This document shows, piece after piece, positions 10,480-22,790 of a stretch of DNA of 64,000 nt. A program made the translations under genes and the position numbers. How positions within the stretch are numbered: the first letter of the stretch is position 1; each line of letters starts with the position of its first letter. The DNA is taken from NCBI GenBank assembly GCA_946811695.1, contig OX328123.1, forward strand, positions 148,106,975 to 148,170,974, written 5' to 3'. The DNA comes from Gonocerus acuteangulatus (lineage: Eukaryota > Arthropoda > Insecta > Hemiptera > Coreidae). A model generated the notes under the pieces. The model saw only the letters and a program-made list of their open reading frames with translations. It did not search any database and had not been told where the DNA came from.

Positions 10480-12170
10480 TATTATCATTTTGTTCAAAGC
10501 TGGCGATACCATGTAGACTTAATAATTTGCTAGTCACCTTCGTTGCGATCCAGCAATAAATAAATAAATAAAAATAAAAAAACAACCTTTTAAAATAGTT
10601 GAAGACAATTTAAATAAACACGGAAAACTGGCAGAAAATACTGTGTATTTTTATGTAAATATTAAATCATTTTTTTTCCTGCCTATATTGTCTAAAACTT
10701 CGACATTTCCTGTGGCCACTCAATCGCGTTGTGATATTGACGACGCAATGAATTTTTCTCCTGTTGGTTTCTCTATTATCTTAAGACTAAATTTTCTTCT
10801 GGAATCTTCATAGCACCAAACTGATGAGGAACACGATGTTCGATGAGAGTATATAGAGTTGAAGAAAACGCCCGAACCTGCTCTTTAGAAATATCTTGAG
10901 GACAAAGGTGCCTTGAGGGGGGGGGGGGGTGAACTCGAGAGCCAAGACAATTTTCCCCCCCAGCGAACTCTCTGAATACCCCAAGTGACCAGCTCTCCAA
11001 ACCCCCCCCCCCTACCCAGCGATCTGGTGAATTTCAATCCCCTATCCTTTCGTGCCATATACAGGACCTTGTGATTATCATTTGCACCTCTCGTCTCCTC
11101 CTATAGAAAGTTGTGTCCTATCCTGGGAGATGTCCTAACCACTTCTTCGGGTGACTGGTCTCAGAAGGATGACCTCTCCAAGACCTGGCCTGCAGAGGTC
11201 TTGCAGTGTCTTTTAATCTGCACCCCTATGGAGACATAAGCCTCTTATATTGCATCATGAACGTTTTTTTATTAAAACCATACACCGTTGCGCCCGCTCT
11301 GGAGCGGACTGACAAAAACGTAAGGGTGTTTTTTTAATAATATATATACTGGTAGATCCTCGCTTTCGCCAGTTATTAATACATTATGATTAACTTACTC
11401 CTGCCCCCTCTATTACCTATAAACCCACTAATGAGTAAAGAGACGGAAAAAATAACGTAAACTCCACAGTCAAATGAATTACGCGTGACCCGCCCAACGC
11501 TATCCGCAAATTGGTATTTTACAATTTTTAAACGTATGTACAATCAGTAAATTTCATTAAAACGTAAGGACGACCCATTGGATGAAGAGAGGGTAAAATG
11601 AAGATATTATGGCCACACTTATCACGATAAACATACTTACACATAAAAGCGATGGTCCCCGAATGAACTAGATGAGTTTTTTCTTCAACTGATCGTAATC
11701 CAGCCTGTGCTTTTTAGACATAGCTTTATCGCAATTGCCTTCCTATGTATTTTACAAAAACAATTTTGATCTAATCAGGTACCAACAATTTGAGTCAAGA
11801 TCAATTTTATTATTATGTAGAATTCGCCTACCCGAAAATTGTTTTTTTGGCACTATTCACGCAAACAATGTTTGTGTTTATTGGCATGTAGATACAGTTT
11901 GTGTATGCCATTTTACTTAGGGAAACGAATTACTAATTTTTAAGGTGATATCTGTAACCTTTTTCGATAAAAGTATATAATACCAGTTCTCCGGGCCTCC
12001 GGGTTTACCGGGTAATTACGGGCATCTGTCCACAAAAACTTCAGGAGCCCATTAATCCCCCCGCCCTCTCAATTAGCATTACTAAGAACTATTAATGGAA
12101 TTATTTAAAACTAGCATTTCACAATTATATACAATTAAATACATTAATAATTGAACGGAGGACCCAAAAG
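10480..12170. other. unassigned DNA with homopolymer G and C runs
   Basis: A G run lies at about 10917-10930, with C runs at about 10955 and 11000-11012. The stretch 10980-11250 has balanced composition. I found no open frame with a recognisable motif. Confidence 0.45.
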
Positions 12171-12179
12171 GCTTAGTAA

Positions 12180-12300
12180 TTTCTCCCCGTGTTCTAGTGG
12201 CTAGCGCCTTAGATTCATAAGCGGGAGATGTGGGTTCGATGCCCACCGGCGCGCAAATTATAATGCGATTGAAAAAATCATTTATATGCCCCCTAAGACC
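12180..12300 (+). mobile_element. tRNA-Glu-like SINE head
   Basis: The segment starting CTCCCCGTGTTCTAGTGGCT contains an A box-like sequence, and GTGGGTTCGATGCCCACC contains a B box. The same head occurs at 38155 and 56545 (plus) and at 37200 and 49295 (minus). The family body seen at 49075 is absent or replaced here. Confidence 0.75.
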
Positions 12301-12529
12301 AATTTTACTCCATCCGCCCCTAGGGGAGGCCTTGTCCGCCACTGCAAGTATTCAGTACACAATGGCGCCTAAGTCTCACTTAGTTTCAAGATTTTATAAG
12401 AGCTGGCGATTAAGGATTTTACAAAATACTTAGTACACGTATATAGGGGTAGGACGTTATGGACATGTTCTAAGATGACGATATTCCTGATAGTCCGGAC
12501 TTCTTGTTATTGCACGTAGCAGTAAACTC

Positions 12530-13190
12530 ACTTTTGCAGCGCCCTATACCGAATATGCTTATACATCCAAATCCGAACATGCTTATGTGTCCTACACGTA
12601 ACATGTTTATGCACCTTACACCGAATATGCTTATGCGTCCAAATCCGAACATGCTTATGCGTCCTACACCGAACATGCTTATGTGCCCTACACTGAGCAT
12701 TCTTATGTGCCCTACACCGCACATACATATGCGCCCAACACTGAAAATGCTAATCTACCCAGCACCCAACATACATATGCCCCCAACACCGAGCATGCTT
12801 ATGCGCCCTACACCGAACATGCTTATGCATCCTAAGCCAAAGAGACTGATGTGTCCTACACCGATCTTGCTGAAGCCTCCTACACCGTACATATTTATGC
12901 GACCAACACCGAACAGGGTTATGCGCCCTACACCGAACGTGATTACGCGCCCTACACCGAACAGGGTTATGCGCCCTACACCAAATATTATTATGCACCC
13001 TAAACCAAACATGCTTATGCCCCCTACACCGAACAAGGTTTTGCGCCCTACGCCATACATACCTATTCGACCAACACCGAACATGCTAATGCGCCCTACA
13101 GCGAACATCCTTATGCACCCGACACTGAGCATACTTATGCACCCTACACCGGTTATGTTTCCTACACCGAACCAGCCCGTAGATCTAATT
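12530..13190 (+). repeat. 24-bp minisatellite, open in several frames
   Basis: About 26 degenerate units of 24 bp, typified by CCTACACCGAACATGCTTAT. Because 24 is divisible by three, frames stay open on both strands; the longest (plus, 12504-13199, 231 codons) would encode an octapeptide repeat PTPNMLMR with variants, and the minus strand gives FGVGRISM-type repeats. There is no signal peptide, no upstream exon and no codon bias. The simplest reading is a noncoding minisatellite, although the third-position pattern has not been tested. Confidence 0.85.
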
Positions 13191-13199
13191 AGTAGTTAA

Positions 13200-13850
13200 T
13201 ATCTGTGAAAGAATTCTTTTCAATTTTTAATTTATGCCAACACAAAACCTACTACCATTGGCGTACATAAGGGGGGGGGGGGGTACGCAAGTACCTACTT
13301 CTATATTAGAGAGCAACTGATGAGAAATGAGTGCCCTACTGTAATGTATATATTTGGTAGAAGAGAAGATGGTAATTGTGACGAGTGACAGCGACATTTG
13401 ACAAGTCCTAAGTCCACGGAACATTAATGCCGGGGCTATTTGTCGAGGAGCTTGGTTAAGCCAGAACCTAGTACCCTTGTCACTCCACATTATCACTCCT
13501 GTCTTGTTCTCTTCATCGCCTGCTGTGTGCTTCCCAAGGGTATCCCAACCTAGGTAGTGAAAGTCATGGAAGCAACCAGCAGGTCTCAAAATATAAATTT
13601 ATTGCAATCAAATAAATTGGAAATAGTCTGAGATTTCAATAACATGAGTGTGGGTACTTTAGTACAATTAATTTGAAATTTAATGCGACAATAGATTTTT
13701 TTTTGTAGAAAAAAAGAAAGATTTTCAAGAATATATCTTCCTTACGCAAAGTGTGAAGATGTTCATTACGTGGCTCATATGTCACGTCAAGGAATTAATG
13801 ACTAGCACATTTGACGTTCGGTCGACGAAAAAGTCATTCGAACACGTGCG
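13200..13850. other. unassigned DNA, possible coding fossil
   Basis: A G homopolymer lies at 13270-13283. The minus strand is open for 120 codons (13227-13589) with balanced composition and residues such as GCFHDFHYLG, but I cannot assign it to a family. Confidence 0.35.
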
Positions 13851-13963
<113 letters not shown>

Positions 13964-14122
13964 CGAGTTTGTGTGGCTGTTAAGACGATAACAACAAACA
14001 AAGGTCTGTTAAGTTGTACAGCCAAATCGGTCCATCAGGACGGAGGCATACTCCGGAAACCAAATATTAATTCGCCCGTACCGTTATTTTTTTCTTTTTG
14101 TGAATAGGACACACACACAGAC

Positions 14123-14125
<3 letters not shown>

Positions 14126-14177
<52 letters not shown>
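14126..14177. repeat. (AC)n/(AT)n microsatellite
   Basis: A short AC run from 14110 passes into (AT)n and ends at the border of repeat family B. Confidence 0.93.
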
Positions 14178-14184
14178 TATATAT

Positions 14185-14538
14185 TTGTCAAATACCACTC
14201 ACTCACTCATTGAGTCACTCACTGACCTATCATCGCCCAGCCCAAGCCGCTCGACAGAAAATTTTGAAATTTTGCATGGACACTCCCTATATAACGTAGG
14301 CACTCACTAAGAAAGGATTTTTTGATATTCGAATTTTTAAGTATTTTTAGAGGGGTTTAAAGTTTGAGTTGGTTAGAGCATGCAAGCCTAGGCAGCAAGC
14401 GTTGCTAGGACGATAACAGAACAGCTGTTACCGTACATTATCTATTTCATAGTATTATTTTTAATTGAGGTTAATTTCCACTATGATGGCAGTCCTTGAT
14501 TTACTAGAAATAAACTGTCACTCATAGAGTTTTAATTG
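14185..14538 (+). repeat. interspersed repeat family B, copy 1
   Basis: The stretch from TTGTCAAATACCACTCACTC through GGCAGCAAGCGTTGCTAGGA to ACTAGAAATAAA reappears at 48930-49065 plus 49300-49512. The two copies are about 80-90 percent alike by eye. No coding capacity. It is probably part of a nonautonomous transposon. Confidence 0.75.
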
Positions 14539-15059
14539 CGTTTCTTTTCTCCCTGTTCCCGTCAGATAGGCTTGCCATATTTTTGGAGAGTTAAACCGAG
14601 ACACATTAATATGGGATGGGCATACCAGGGGGGGGGGGGGGGGGTTGGGAATAAAAATAGTACAAATTATAAGCAAAATGGTGAGTTTTAAGCCTAGCAA
14701 GTAACGGGAAGGGGGGATATATTGTACAAAAAGAAGACTTGGGCCCTAATGAAAATTTTTTCGAAGCCATAGGTCCTGAAAGTGTTAAGCGTCCAAAAAG
14801 GTAATCGAATGGTCCTAAGCTCATTCAGTGGTATTCATTAAATTAATCACATATTTTCACTGCACTACGCGTTCACTACTGACGAGCCGCGGCTAGATCG
14901 GTTCTATCGGGTTAAGTACAAAACTGAAGTCGGGCCTGGTCGATCAACCTATATCGGGGGAGCAATACTGATCTAATGTACGTGCAGCCTTAGGAATAAA
15001 ACAATTTATGTTTATTTTTTTTTTATTAACATAGAAAAATTATTTCGGGGAAATCTGTG

Positions 15060-15258
15060 TTTAGTTAAGCACTTCTCATGGGCTTGGTCCACAGCATTTC
15101 TAAAGACGGTTTCTGGAAGAGGAGTCCTGGAAGGATGGTTTGATATTCTCTTATTCCTAACTGGGGAAAGGAGGTTCTGGAGAACTAGGCCGAATTTCAG
15201 ATTAGCGTCGTCTGGAGTGACATCGGCCCAGTGTAGGACTTTGCCATTCCATTAAGGA
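15060..15258 (-). pseudogene. unrecognised coding-like fragment
   Basis: The minus strand is open for about 66 codons after a stop near 15258 and reads WNGKVLHWADVTPDDANL and then NAVDQAHEKCLTK, with balanced amino-acid composition and no simple repeats. This contrasts with the AT-rich frames around it. A further 20 residues before the stop (AREL and on) look continuous with it. No ATG start and no family motif are recognised. It may be an exon or a piece of a decayed transposase. Confidence 0.3.
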
Positions 15259-15399
15259 TGAAAGAGTTCCCTTGCTTGTCAGCTGTCCGCCTGAAACCCG
15301 AACGGCCATATAAAGTTTTAAATGCGACACGGGAGTCGGGCGGAAGCTGAAAAAGACGGACTTACGTCAGAATTAAATGTAACAAAAAAATTATATATA

Positions 15400-16180
15400 T
15401 AATAACGACGAGGGTGCCTTTGAGCAAGGAACAGGATGAATCCGTAACTTGACCCTTAATCCACTCTTCCTCCCAAGAGGACGTATCCACTTACATCCGC
15501 GGATCTCCATTACAAACCATGACCAGCGATTAAACTGTTACGTTATATCAGCTGTCAAGACACAAGGTCTACCTGATTCAATTATTAATCTATAAATTAT
15601 TATAGAAATTGAATTAATTCTTCAAAATAAGTGAAATTTTCATTATTTAAAAATCATTTTTGTTTATTTACTGAAATACATTTGTTCACACAAAAAAATA
15701 AACATTTCTAGGTTTAATTTATTCATTTAAACTTTTTTCCTAATAAGTGTTTTAAAAATAATTACTCTTTTTTTTAGTTGAAAAATAGCAAAAAAAAAAA
15801 AACGAAAAAACTTTTTTCAAAAAAGTTTAAACCCTAAAAATTATGTTATAACTTTTACTTTTTCAAAGTAAAAATAAAAGTAAAAGTTAAAAAAATACAT
15901 TTTTAAAAATAAAAGTTAACAATTATTTTCTATCCCTGCATCCAGTGTACATTACTTTACAGAAATAACTGGTAAAGGAATGCAAAATACGAAAATTATT
16001 AAATTTACCATGTTACAATAAATAAATACATATTGTTTGTATAATATCTAATGTTGATATGTAATGTAAATATATTAACTAAGGCTTAAGTAGTACAACT
16101 GTAAATAACTTTGAAATAAAATTTTATCAGTGGACTGAAACAATTTTACTCAAATCGAATAATTTTCTTCTCTCCATTCA
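15400..16180. other. unassigned AT-rich DNA
   Basis: A/T homopolymer-rich sequence with local short palindromes of A and T runs near 15800-15910. No gene seen. Confidence 0.5.
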
Positions 16181-16181
16181 A

Positions 16182-16928
16182 ATCCCCAAAAAAACATAAA
16201 TGTGAAATAGAGGCCAAGTTCCTGCCCCCACAAAGAAACACTCCCTTCCTCAAAAATATCCCCTCCTAAAACCCCCCCCAAAAAACGCCTTACCATTCTA
16301 CACTCCAAAAAAGTAGTATGAGTTGGTGTATTAATTTAACCAAAAATATTTGCCAATACAAGAGATGATACAAGAAAGAAATGTCCAAGTTCATTACTTG
16401 GAAGACCTCATAGTTACTTACTAAGAACAGTAAAGACACTTCAACTGACCTTTAAAAACAACAATAAAAATACTTATATCCAGTTACTAAAATATCATTT
16501 TCCTCAACCAGGTATATTCTTAAACTTGGCAATGTTTTTTTTTGTGCCGAAATTATCTTTAGAGAAAAAATAAACAATGCCAAGTTTAAGAATATACCTG
16601 GTTGAGGAAAGTGTTATTTTAGTAACTGGATATAAGTATTTTTATTGTTGTTTTTAAAGGTCAGTTGAAGTGTCTTTACTGTTCTTAGTAAGTAACTATG
16701 AGGTCTTCCAAGTAATGAACTTGGACATTTCTTTCTTGTATCATCTCTTGTATTGGCAAATATTTTTGGTTGAATTAATACACCAACTCATACTACTTTT
16801 TTGGAGTGTAGAATGGTAAGGCGTTTTTGGGGGGGGGGGGTTAGGAGGGGATATTTTTGAGGAAGGGAGTGTTTCTTTGTGGGGGCAGGAACTTGGCCTC
16901 TATTTCACATTTATGTTTTTTTGGGGAT
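16182..16928. mobile_element. 747-bp hairpin (foldback) element
   Basis: The left arm 16182-16543 and right arm 16571-16928 are near-identical inverted copies of about 355 bp, separated by about 27 bp. The ends read ATCCCCAAAAAAACATAAAT and its inverse. C and G homopolymers at about 16270 and 16830 face each other in the stem. No open frame of note. This is a nonautonomous foldback DNA transposon or a folded-back duplication. The high arm identity suggests recent origin or gene conversion. No clear target duplication. Confidence 0.88.
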
Positions 16929-16989
16929 CTCATTACTTTTTTCTAAGTATTAAATAGAATTTAGTTGCCGTATACCTACTGGCTTTTGT

Positions 16990-17346
16990 ACTTCATATAA
17001 AACCAGGGTCTTTGGATTCTGCATAAGGTTCTCCTTACTGCTTGATATTTGATACCAATAATCAACCTACATACATCTAATCACTAGACTAGAAAAGTTA
17101 GAAGCTTTTCCAGATGACATTACTCTTGAGGACAAATTGATTGCTCTCTTAACTAAACTATTACACTGTAAAACACAGGAACCTTATCCCGAGGATAAAG
17201 ATCACAATAGGGAAAGTGCAGAAGGCCTTCAAGAAAAATATGGGAACAAAGACGATACATTTTGGGTTTGTGATCCTAAACTTTGTAATTTAGAGGGCTC
17301 GACTTTGAAAAACTTAGTATCTGCTTTGAAGTATATTATGCAGTGA
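16990..17346 (+). CDS. unrecognised open frame, possible exon fragment
   Basis: The plus strand is open from about 17040 to the stop at 17344, without an ATG near its front. It reads TRLEKLEAFPDDITLEDKL and later FWVCDPKLCNLEGSTLKNLV, an acidic, soluble-looking composition unlike random AT-rich frames. Two cysteines are spaced C-D-P-K-L-C. I do not recognise a family. It lies between a foldback element and repeat family A, so a transposon origin is likely. Confidence 0.3.
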
Positions 17347-17399
17347 ACCCCTACGACTTTATTTACTTCATTTAAGAAAGAAGTCACAACTGTTTTCGT

Positions 17400-18560
17400 T
17401 AAGATGCGTCGAAACGTTTTTTAAAACATCAAATATAGGTTCTCCTTACCAAGACGATTCATTTGATACCCCACATGATGGGTTTCAAAAGAAATGATGG
17501 CATTTCGATGGAACAAAAAGTACAAAACGTCATAGGTAATATGACACTCCCGTATCAAGACCTACCTGCGTGCCAAGTTTGGTCAAAATAGGCCAAACGG
17601 TGTGAATTTGTATACGGAAGAAACATACAGACAGACAGCTGACAGACCTTTTTTACCTAGCCTAGTGCATTCCCCGGGCCAAGGCCTACCTGTGTGCCAA
17701 GTTTGGTCAAAATCGGTCAAATGGTGTGAATTTGTGTAAGGAACAAACAGGCAGACAGACAACTGATAGACGATTTTGACTAGCCTATGACACTACCCGG
17801 ATAAAGACCGACATATGTGTCAAATTTTGTCAAAATCGGTCAAACGGTGTGTATTTGTATAAGGAACAAACAGACAGACAGCTGATAGACAATTTAACCT
17901 AGCCTAAGATTTTCCCCGTTTCAAGACCCATCTGAGTCCCAAGTTTGGTCAAAATCGGTCAAACGGTACGGATTTGTAAGAGGAACAAACATACAGACAG
18001 ACAGCTGGTATACGATTTTTACCGAGCCTATATGCGTCTAATTGTTTCTTAAAACATCAAATATAGGTTCTTCATACCGAGACAATTCATTTGATACCCC
18101 ACATCATGGGTTTCGGACGGAATGATGGGTTTCCGAATGAAGTACAAAACTGGAACGCCCTCGCCCTGGAACCGGAGTCAAACACAACTTTTCGCGATTT
18201 TTCGATTTTTTCCTTTAATAACGTCTTCATATCTATCTTCATGCAAAATTTCAAGTCTCTAGCATCATGGGAAGTGCCTAATAATTTTGATGAGTCAGTG
18301 AGTGACTGAGTCCTATAAATCCCGATTTTCGATCGCCTATATCTCAGAAACTATTCGATGTAGAATTATGAAAATTTCCAGTTTTACTCACATCTAGTAG
18401 TATAATTCCTGTGTAAAATTTCATAACTTTATCTTTACCTGGTTGAAATTTATGAGAAGGTAAAAATCGGCTCTAAGACCGCCTGTAATATACACACAGT
18501 ATGCTTAGGCCGGAACTTGGCCTGGCGCACTACCGTGCGCCTAGATAATATCTTTGAGGC
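17400..18560 (+). repeat. repeat family A, copy 1, with 115-bp minisatellite
   Basis: The sequence ATCAAATATAGGTTCTCCTT occurs at about 17427 and, with small changes, at 18055 and 20472. Between 17540 and 18020 lie about four diverged units of about 115 bp with GCCAAGTTTGGTCAAAATCG and a CAGACAGACAGCTGATAGAC-type core. Downstream are TTTCAAGTCTCTAGC and GTCAGTGAGTGA. The end GGCCTGGCGCACTAC at about 18520 is shared with copy 2. The satellite-like units are typical of the noncoding parts of insect nonautonomous elements. Confidence 0.8.
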
Positions 18561-18649
18561 TCTGTTGAGCTTCCTTTTCACAGCTGATACTAATGATTTA
18601 AGACATAACGTAGCCATAGTTCCTTTCTACAGGTACATATCGCGATCTG

Positions 18650-18790
18650 GAGGCCCAGTGGCCGTGTGTGCTAAGGTGTGAGCACTTCGTGCTAATGGGT
18701 CGTGGGTTCGATTCCCACTATGGGTGGTGGCTTTTCTTTAGATAAAATTCTTAGTTAATAATAAATGGACAGTGAAATTTAAATAAATAA
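18650..18790 (+). mobile_element. tRNA-like SINE copy
   Basis: A box-like TGGCCGTGTGTGCTAAGGTG and B box GTGGGTTCGATTCCCAC are about 35 bp apart. A variable segment with GAGCACTTCGTGCTAATGGG between them could form the anticodon arm. An AT-rich tail follows. It is related in layout to 3355-3560 but distinct from the tRNA-Glu-like family. Confidence 0.6.
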
Positions 18791-18894
18791 ATATAACATT
18801 AAACATGTGTTCGTAGTTCAAATACTTTTTTGATTGAATTTCCGCTTTCTTAATTATTGAGACGCAAGCCAAAAGGAAACTAAAATCAAAAACT

Positions 18895-19365
18895 AACGTT
18901 GAAAAAAAAAGGCCAAATTCCAGGCCCCTCCCAAAAACATTTTGCCTATGAAAGTTATGATATCATAGTATTGTGCCAAATTTTAGGCTCTTAATACCTT
19001 GTCAAGGAGCTAATGATACCCTCTCGCTTATTTGTGCAATTCCAACTTGGCCAGTTTTCGTAAGATGATGGCCACTACAACGAATGGATTTATTACAAAC
19101 TGTCTGGCATTTAAAGATTCACGTTCTTAGGGTAATGATTCAGTATAATTATAAGCTATTTGATGACTTAAAACAATCGGGTTTGTATGAACTCTATGAA
19201 TGTTAAAGCGGCCACGGCCGCATGAAAGTTAACGAAAGCTGGCCAAGTTGGAATTGCACAAATAAGTTAGAGGGTATAATTAGGTTATGATATCATATCT
19301 TTCATAGGCAAACTGTTTTTTCGAAGGGCCTGGAACTTGGCCATTTTTTTTCCAACATTAGTTTT
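18895..19365. mobile_element. imperfect hairpin element
   Basis: The left arm (about 18909-19060: GGCCAAATTCCAGGCCCCTC, TATGATATCATA, GTGCAATTCCAACTTGGCC) is matched by the inverted right arm (about 19225-19345). The arms are more diverged than those at 16182. The ends share a GGCCAAGTTCC-type sequence with that element, so the two may belong to related families. Confidence 0.75.
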
Positions 19366-19512
19366 TTTGGGGGGATATCAATACTTTTTGTAAGTTAATT
19401 TTGACTTGGCGCCGTCGATTTTTGGCTTGAGAAGAGACGCGGGGACGTAAACTATGTTTTATTATTCCATCTACTTTTAATCGTGTTGGTATTTTATTTT
19501 TATATCATTACT

Positions 19513-21040
19513 AGCTATTACCCGGCGTGCCATGCTACACCTACTTTCTGCATCTAGAAAATCAAAAATAAATTAGAAACCAAACAAGTAATATTAAAAT
19601 AACGCAAATCTGTAACTGTTCAGGTTCACAGTTTCGAACCCGACCTCCGAACTGTGAGTTCTAGACTACTTTGACCTAGCCTATGACTCTCCCAGGATCA
19701 AGACCATTTGCCAAGTTTCATCAAAATCTGTCAAACGGTGTGAATTTGTATAACGAACAAACGTACAGACAGACCGCTGATAGATGATTTTATCCTAACC
19801 TATGCCACTTGACGTATCACGACCTACCTGTGTGCCAAATTTGATCAAACGGTGTGGATTTGTATAAGGAACAAACGTACAGACAGACCGCTGATAGATG
19901 ATTTTAACCTAACCTATGCCACTTGACGTATCACGACCTACCTGTGTCAAATTTGATCAAACGGTGTGGATTTGTATAAGGAACAAACGTACAGACAGAC
20001 CGCTGATAGATGATTTTATCCTAACCTATGCCACTTGACGTATCACGACCTACCTGTGTCAAATTTGATCAAACGGTGTGGATTTGTATAAGGAACAAAC
20101 GTACAGACAGACCGCTGATAGATGATTTTATCCTAACCTATGCCACTTGACGTATCACGACCTACCTGTGTGCCAAATTTGAATAAACGGTGTGGATTTG
20201 TATAAGGAACAAACGTACAGACAGACCGCTGATAGATGATTTTATCCTAACCTATGCCACTTGACGTATCACGACCTACCTGTGCCAAATTTGATCAAAC
20301 GGTGTGGATTTGTATAAGGAACAAACAGGCAAGCAAACAAAGAGCTGATTTTTATGTAAATATAGATAATGTCTTTTATTCTGATCATTATTCAAAAATG
20401 TCCTTGTTATACATTTATTAATTTCAAGTCTAACGTCACCTTATCGATGTTAAATATTTCTTAAAAGATCAAATATAGGTTTTCTATACGGAGAGGAGTC
20501 ATTTGATACCTTACATGATAGGTTTCGGATGGAATGATGGGTTTCCGAAGGAACAACAAGAACAAAACGAACACCCCTCCCCCTCCCCGGAAGCGGAGTC
20601 AAACACAACTATTCAGGATTTTTCGATTTTTGCCAATAATTAACTAACGCCCTAATGTCTATCATCCTGCAAAATTTCAAGTCTCTAGCTTCTTGGGATG
20701 TGCTTAATAATTTTGATAAGTCAGTGAGTGAGTCCTATCAATTCTAATTTTTCTTCGCCTATATCTCAGAATGGAATGGAATGGAATGGAATGAATTAAA
20801 GGACGAACAACTTACTGTTTTAATCGTCCTGTATATCTCAGAAACAATTTAATGTAGAATTATGAAACTTTTCAATATTACTAAAATTTACTAGTATAAT
20901 ACCTGTGTAAAATTTCATAAGTTTATCTTTAACTGGTTTAAAGTTATAAGAAGGTAAAAATCGGTTCTCATACCCCGTGTAGTATACACACAGCTTGCGT
21001 TGGCTGCAACTTGGCCTGGCGCACTACAGTGCGGGTAAGT
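19513..21040 (+). repeat. repeat family A, copy 2, with 112-114-bp tandem units
   Basis: It starts with ACTAGCTATTACCCGGCGTG, also found at 31655 in diverged form. From 19685 to 20340 there are about six units of 112-114 bp; CCTATGCCACTTGACGTATC begins at 19799, 19913, 20025, 20137 and 20251. Units 2-5 are nearly identical, unlike those of copy 1, so they were recently amplified. The section 20450-21040 matches 18040-18560. A (GGAAT)n run of about four units lies at 20771-20793. Confidence 0.85.
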
Positions 21041-21119
21041 ATATTTTCTAAAGTAAAAGACTCCTTCATCAAGCTTATTGGTGTGGTATCGTTTATGGTA
21101 CCCAATTAGCCGATTTTAA

Positions 21120-21123
<4 letters not shown>

Positions 21124-21200
<77 letters not shown>
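21124..21200. repeat. (AT)n microsatellite
   Basis: About 38 uninterrupted AT repeats. Confidence 0.95.
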
Positions 21201-21202
<2 letters not shown>

Positions 21203-22790
21203 GTTTGATTTCTTCGTAGGAAGAGGAAATTGCTTCTACGAAAGGCGAGTAAGGGAGATGGCGAGAGGTAGAGCTTTTAGACCGTAGAAGAGGCGAGGTA
21301 GTTGGAGCCGTGACAAGCTAGTGTAGGTGTATTTACGGTGTTAATCTGAAGTGGCAGGCTATAGGTTGAAGAGAGATAATGATGCGTTATGTAGCGGAAG
21401 GCACATCCCGACCGATGTTCAACCATACCACGATAAGCCCTTCCATGAAATACTGGAGTAGGGATGAAGTTAAACAGTACTCCACAGCACAACCCCTATA
21501 ACCGGGCGTCTTCCTCTTATCTAAGGGAGGCCTCCATACTCCAACCAGCTTAGTAGTATACTCTAATTATATATGTACGTTCAAGCTGACCTCTGGAGAA
21601 TCCTATGCGGGTATTAATACCACAATCCCTTACTAACCTAGCACAGCTTAGCTGATTCTAAGCACATTAATATTACGTTCTCATGTAGAAAACGGCAGGA
21701 ATTGGTTTTAAAAATTGTTTAAGAGAACACTTCATATGGATTGACCCATATGAAAAAAATAGGTAATAAGATTATTAACTATTTTTACCAAGTTGTGTTT
21801 TTTTTTTCATCATTGAATGAGCCATTTTTAATATCTCGGGTTTTTTTCTCGATTTTTTCTGCTCCTTAAAATGCTGCATCTACAGCAATATCTATACGTA
21901 AAAAAAACGGTATAAAATAATCGGGAATTTTTTGAATACTTTTTAATGTAAATTCAATTAGTAAGCGTTTAACGCATAGTCATTTTTTAAATAAATAATT
22001 GGTCAGATTTTACAGAGATTATTTGGAGAGATAGATTGAAGACTGGAAAGTAATTCTGAGCAAACTGTGACGATGACCGTTAGGAAGAAAGCGGCTTCAA
22101 CTGACAATGAAAGCTCTTCCAACTTCAAAGATAAAATTGGCCTATTCAAAACCTTGAAGATTTAATGGCTTCCCTAAACCCTAAACCAAAAGCTACACTT
22201 CTTTTGTCTCTTCTCTGACGTTAGCTCCTCTGTCTTTTGAAGGCAGTCTTGGATTACTTGCCAACTGAAGATCAAAAAGTTGTTATTTATAAAAACACTT
22301 TACTCTCTATATTAGTTGTTTTATAAACGTTTGTTGTACAAAGATGCAATTGGAGGAATCTTCAAATATTTAAATAGCGGGAAATTCTTGCTAAAAAATA
22401 CAAATGCGTTGGATAAAAAAAATATCTACAATTTCAAGAATTTATTGAGAAAAGATACTCGGCTGTTAAAATTGTGAAGAGGGTCGATAAAGATCAATAA
22501 AACAACATTTTTTCAAAATATAAATGAGTTATGTTTTCTAATGTATCGGCTTGAATCATCAGGAGTATAAATAATAATGGAAAGAATAATTAATGTTAAA
22601 AATGATACATATAAAAAAATAGTTAATAATATCAGAAGATGAACTTGTGCTACAATAACTGATTATATTATAATTAAGTGTATACACTCCCTCTATAGCG
22701 GTGGAAACCCGCTTAATTAACGTTTAATTAACTTTGGTACTAAAATCATTCGTCTAATTCGATAGGTCAAGTTCTTTAACCAGCATAATC
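21201..22790. other. unassigned DNA
   Basis: The part 21220-21560 has balanced composition; the remainder is AT-rich. No family motif is recognised, and the 71-codon minus frame at 21277-21492 is not distinctive. Confidence 0.4.

Noticed and set aside
14870..15000. Second 5S-like sequence
   Set aside because: A few GTTAAG and TCGGG-type matches exist, but order and spacing do not fit 5S rRNA.
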